Source: an uncultured Flavobacteriales bacterium (lineage in GTDB: Bacteria; Bacteroidota; Bacteroidia; Flavobacteriales_D; Sanyastnellaceae). From it: a stretch of DNA of 14,371 bases. The translations under genes and the position numbers were made by a program. Below the pieces are notes generated by a model. That model had not been told where the DNA came from and did not search any database. It was given only the letters and a program-made list of their open reading frames with translations. Shown one piece after another: positions 13,593-14,371 of this stretch. The stretch lies in NCBI GenBank assembly GCA_937996585.1, contig CALKUW010000182.1:1-14371 (forward strand). Direction: 5' to 3'. How positions within the stretch are numbered: the stretch's first letter is position 1; each line of letters begins with the position of its first letter.

Positions 13593-14216
13593 GTGGGCGT
13601 CTTTGTGTTCGGCGCCGGGGGCCACGCCAAGGTGGTGGTGAGCACGCTGCGTGCCGCGGGCTGGGCCGTAGCGGGGCTGTTTGACGACGACCTTCAGAAG
13701 CAAGACAGCTACGTGCTTGGGGTTCCGGTCCTGGGTTCGATCGCTGAGGCCAGGCGCATCCCCCCGGAGCAGGGGGTCCTGGCTTTCGGGGACAACCGCC
13801 TCCGGGCCAAGTTTGCGGCGGAACTGCCAGGGTGGGAATGGATTGTGGTGGTTCACCCTCAGGCGTACGTGGATCCCTCGGTGGTGGTGGGACCGGGAAC
13901 GGTGGTGCTCGCGGGGGCAGTGGTCCAGCCCGAGGCGCGCCTCGGGGCCCACGTCATCGTCAACACGGGCGCTACGGTCGACCACGACTGCATCGCGGGG
14001 GACTTCGTCCACCTCGCCCCAGGAGCAAACCTCGGGGGAGGGGTCCGCGTCGAGGAAGGGGCTTTGGTGGGCATCGGGGCGTCAGTGATCCCTGGGACCT
14101 CCATCGGGCCATGGAGCGTGGTGGGCGCAGGGGCGGCGGTGGTCCGGAACGTTGCCCCCGGGGCTAGGGTTGGCGGCGTCCCTGCTCGGCCGCTTCGATC
14201 GAGGAGGGCTGCATGA
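13593..14216 (+). CDS. pglD: UDP-4-amino-sugar N-acetyltransferase (PglD/NeuD family)
   Basis: The 207-residue product has the two-part layout of the family. A small Rossmann-like sugar-nucleotide domain starts at VFVFGAGGHAKVVVSTL (residues 3-19). A left-handed beta helix follows from about residue 90, with hexapeptide repeats such as VVVGPGTVVLAGAVV and the catalytic His131 in TGATVDHDC. PglD acetylates the C4 amine of UDP-4-amino-6-deoxy-GlcNAc with acetyl-CoA to give UDP-N,N'-diacetylbacillosamine. The GTG start follows the pglC-like stop directly, with GAGAGG upstream, and the stop overlaps the next ATG as ATGA. Its position between PglC- and PglE-like genes supports the bacillosamine role. 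A related acetyltransferase for a different 4-amino sugar is the alternative. Confidence 0.9.
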   Translation: MGVFVFGAGGHAKVVVSTLRAAGWAVAGLFDDDLQKQDSYVLGVPVLGSIAEARRIPPEQGVLAFGDNRLRAKFAAELPGWEWIVVVHPQAYVDPSVVVGPGTVVLAGAVVQPEARLGAHVIVNTGATVDHDCIAGDFVHLAPGANLGGGVRVEEGALVGIGASVIPGTSIGPWSVVGAGAAVVRNVAPGARVGGVPARPLRSRRAA

Positions 14217-14371
14217 ACAACAGAGTTCCCATGTCGGCCCCGGACATCACCGAAGAGGACGTCCGGGCAGTGGCGGACGTGGTCCGCTCCGGACGTCTGG
14301 CCCTCGGCCCGAAGACGGAGGAGTTCGAGCGCCGGATCGCTGACTACGTGGGCGGCAGACACGCCGTTGCC
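14213..14371 (+). CDS. pglE: DegT/DnrJ/EryC1/StrS aminotransferase (PglE type), N-terminal part
   Basis: The first 53 codons are inside the window and the gene runs off the right edge. The visible part, with VPMSAPDITEEDVRAV, SGRLALGPKTEEFER and YVGGRHAVA, is the standard N-terminus of PLP-dependent sugar aminotransferases. Next to pglD- and pglC-like genes it most likely is the enzyme that aminates UDP-4-keto-6-deoxy-GlcNAc at C4. The PLP lysine and substrate loops are outside the window. It is a different gene from the wbpE-like one at 3141 and is distinct in sequence. A PglF-type 4,6-dehydratase would be expected further downstream. Confidence 0.82.
   Translation, partial: MNNRVPMSAPDITEEDVRAVADVVRSGRLALGPKTEEFERRIADYVGGRHAVA

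Overview
The window is part of a cell-surface glycan locus from a GC-rich bacterium. Every intact gene lies on the + strand, and most junctions are 1-8 base overlaps (ATGA or TGATG). I see no rRNA, tRNA, CRISPR array or intact transposase. The phylum cannot be fixed from this sequence. GTG and TTG starts, a possible leaderless promoter and a degenerate heptamer repeat family suggest an uncommon, perhaps uncultured lineage, but that is inference.

Left block (1-4346): the end of a phosphoglucosamine mutase (glmM) is followed by four genes matching WbpA, WbpB, WbpD and WbpE. Together these would turn UDP-GlcNAc into UDP-2,3-diacetamido-2,3-dideoxy-glucuronic acid (UDP-GlcNAc3NAcA). The wbpE-like gene carries two in-frame tracts of a degenerate 7-bp repeat (GGACYAC) that lengthen the protein. 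Right after it come a larger tract of the same repeat (about 4350-4500) and a broken UDP-sugar 2-epimerase gene of the wbpI/wecB type (about 4526-5187). The epimerase lacks its 5' half and has an in-frame stop and a frameshift. Its old stop codon still overlaps the TTG start of a glycosyltransferase of which only about 33 codons remain (5184-5285).

Central block (5276-10274): a Wzx-type flippase, two GT-B glycosyltransferases and a Wzy/ligase-type polytopic membrane protein. This block is visibly poorer in GC than its flanks, as expected of the exchangeable core of an O-antigen or capsule locus. A gap of about 950 bases follows (10275-11221). It holds one unrecognised short ORF and what looks like the C-terminal tail of another lost glycosyltransferase.

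Right block (11222-14371): a GT4 glycosyltransferase resembling the PglA group, then a gap of about 620 bases with a second heptamer tract in the opposite orientation (12474-12575). After that come PglC-like phosphoglycosyltransferase, PglD-like acetyltransferase and the start of a PglE-like aminotransferase. PglC, PglD and PglE imply that the glycan starts on undecaprenyl phosphate with N,N'-diacetylbacillosamine.

Working model (inference): the PglCDE set makes and loads the first sugar, the GTs extend it (one using UDP-GlcNAc3NAcA or an epimer of it), Wzx flips the lipid-linked unit and the Wzy-like protein polymerises or ligates it. The most unusual signal is the heptamer family, which enters a coding frame twice, sits where an epimerase has lost its 5' half, and brackets the variable core in inverted orientation.
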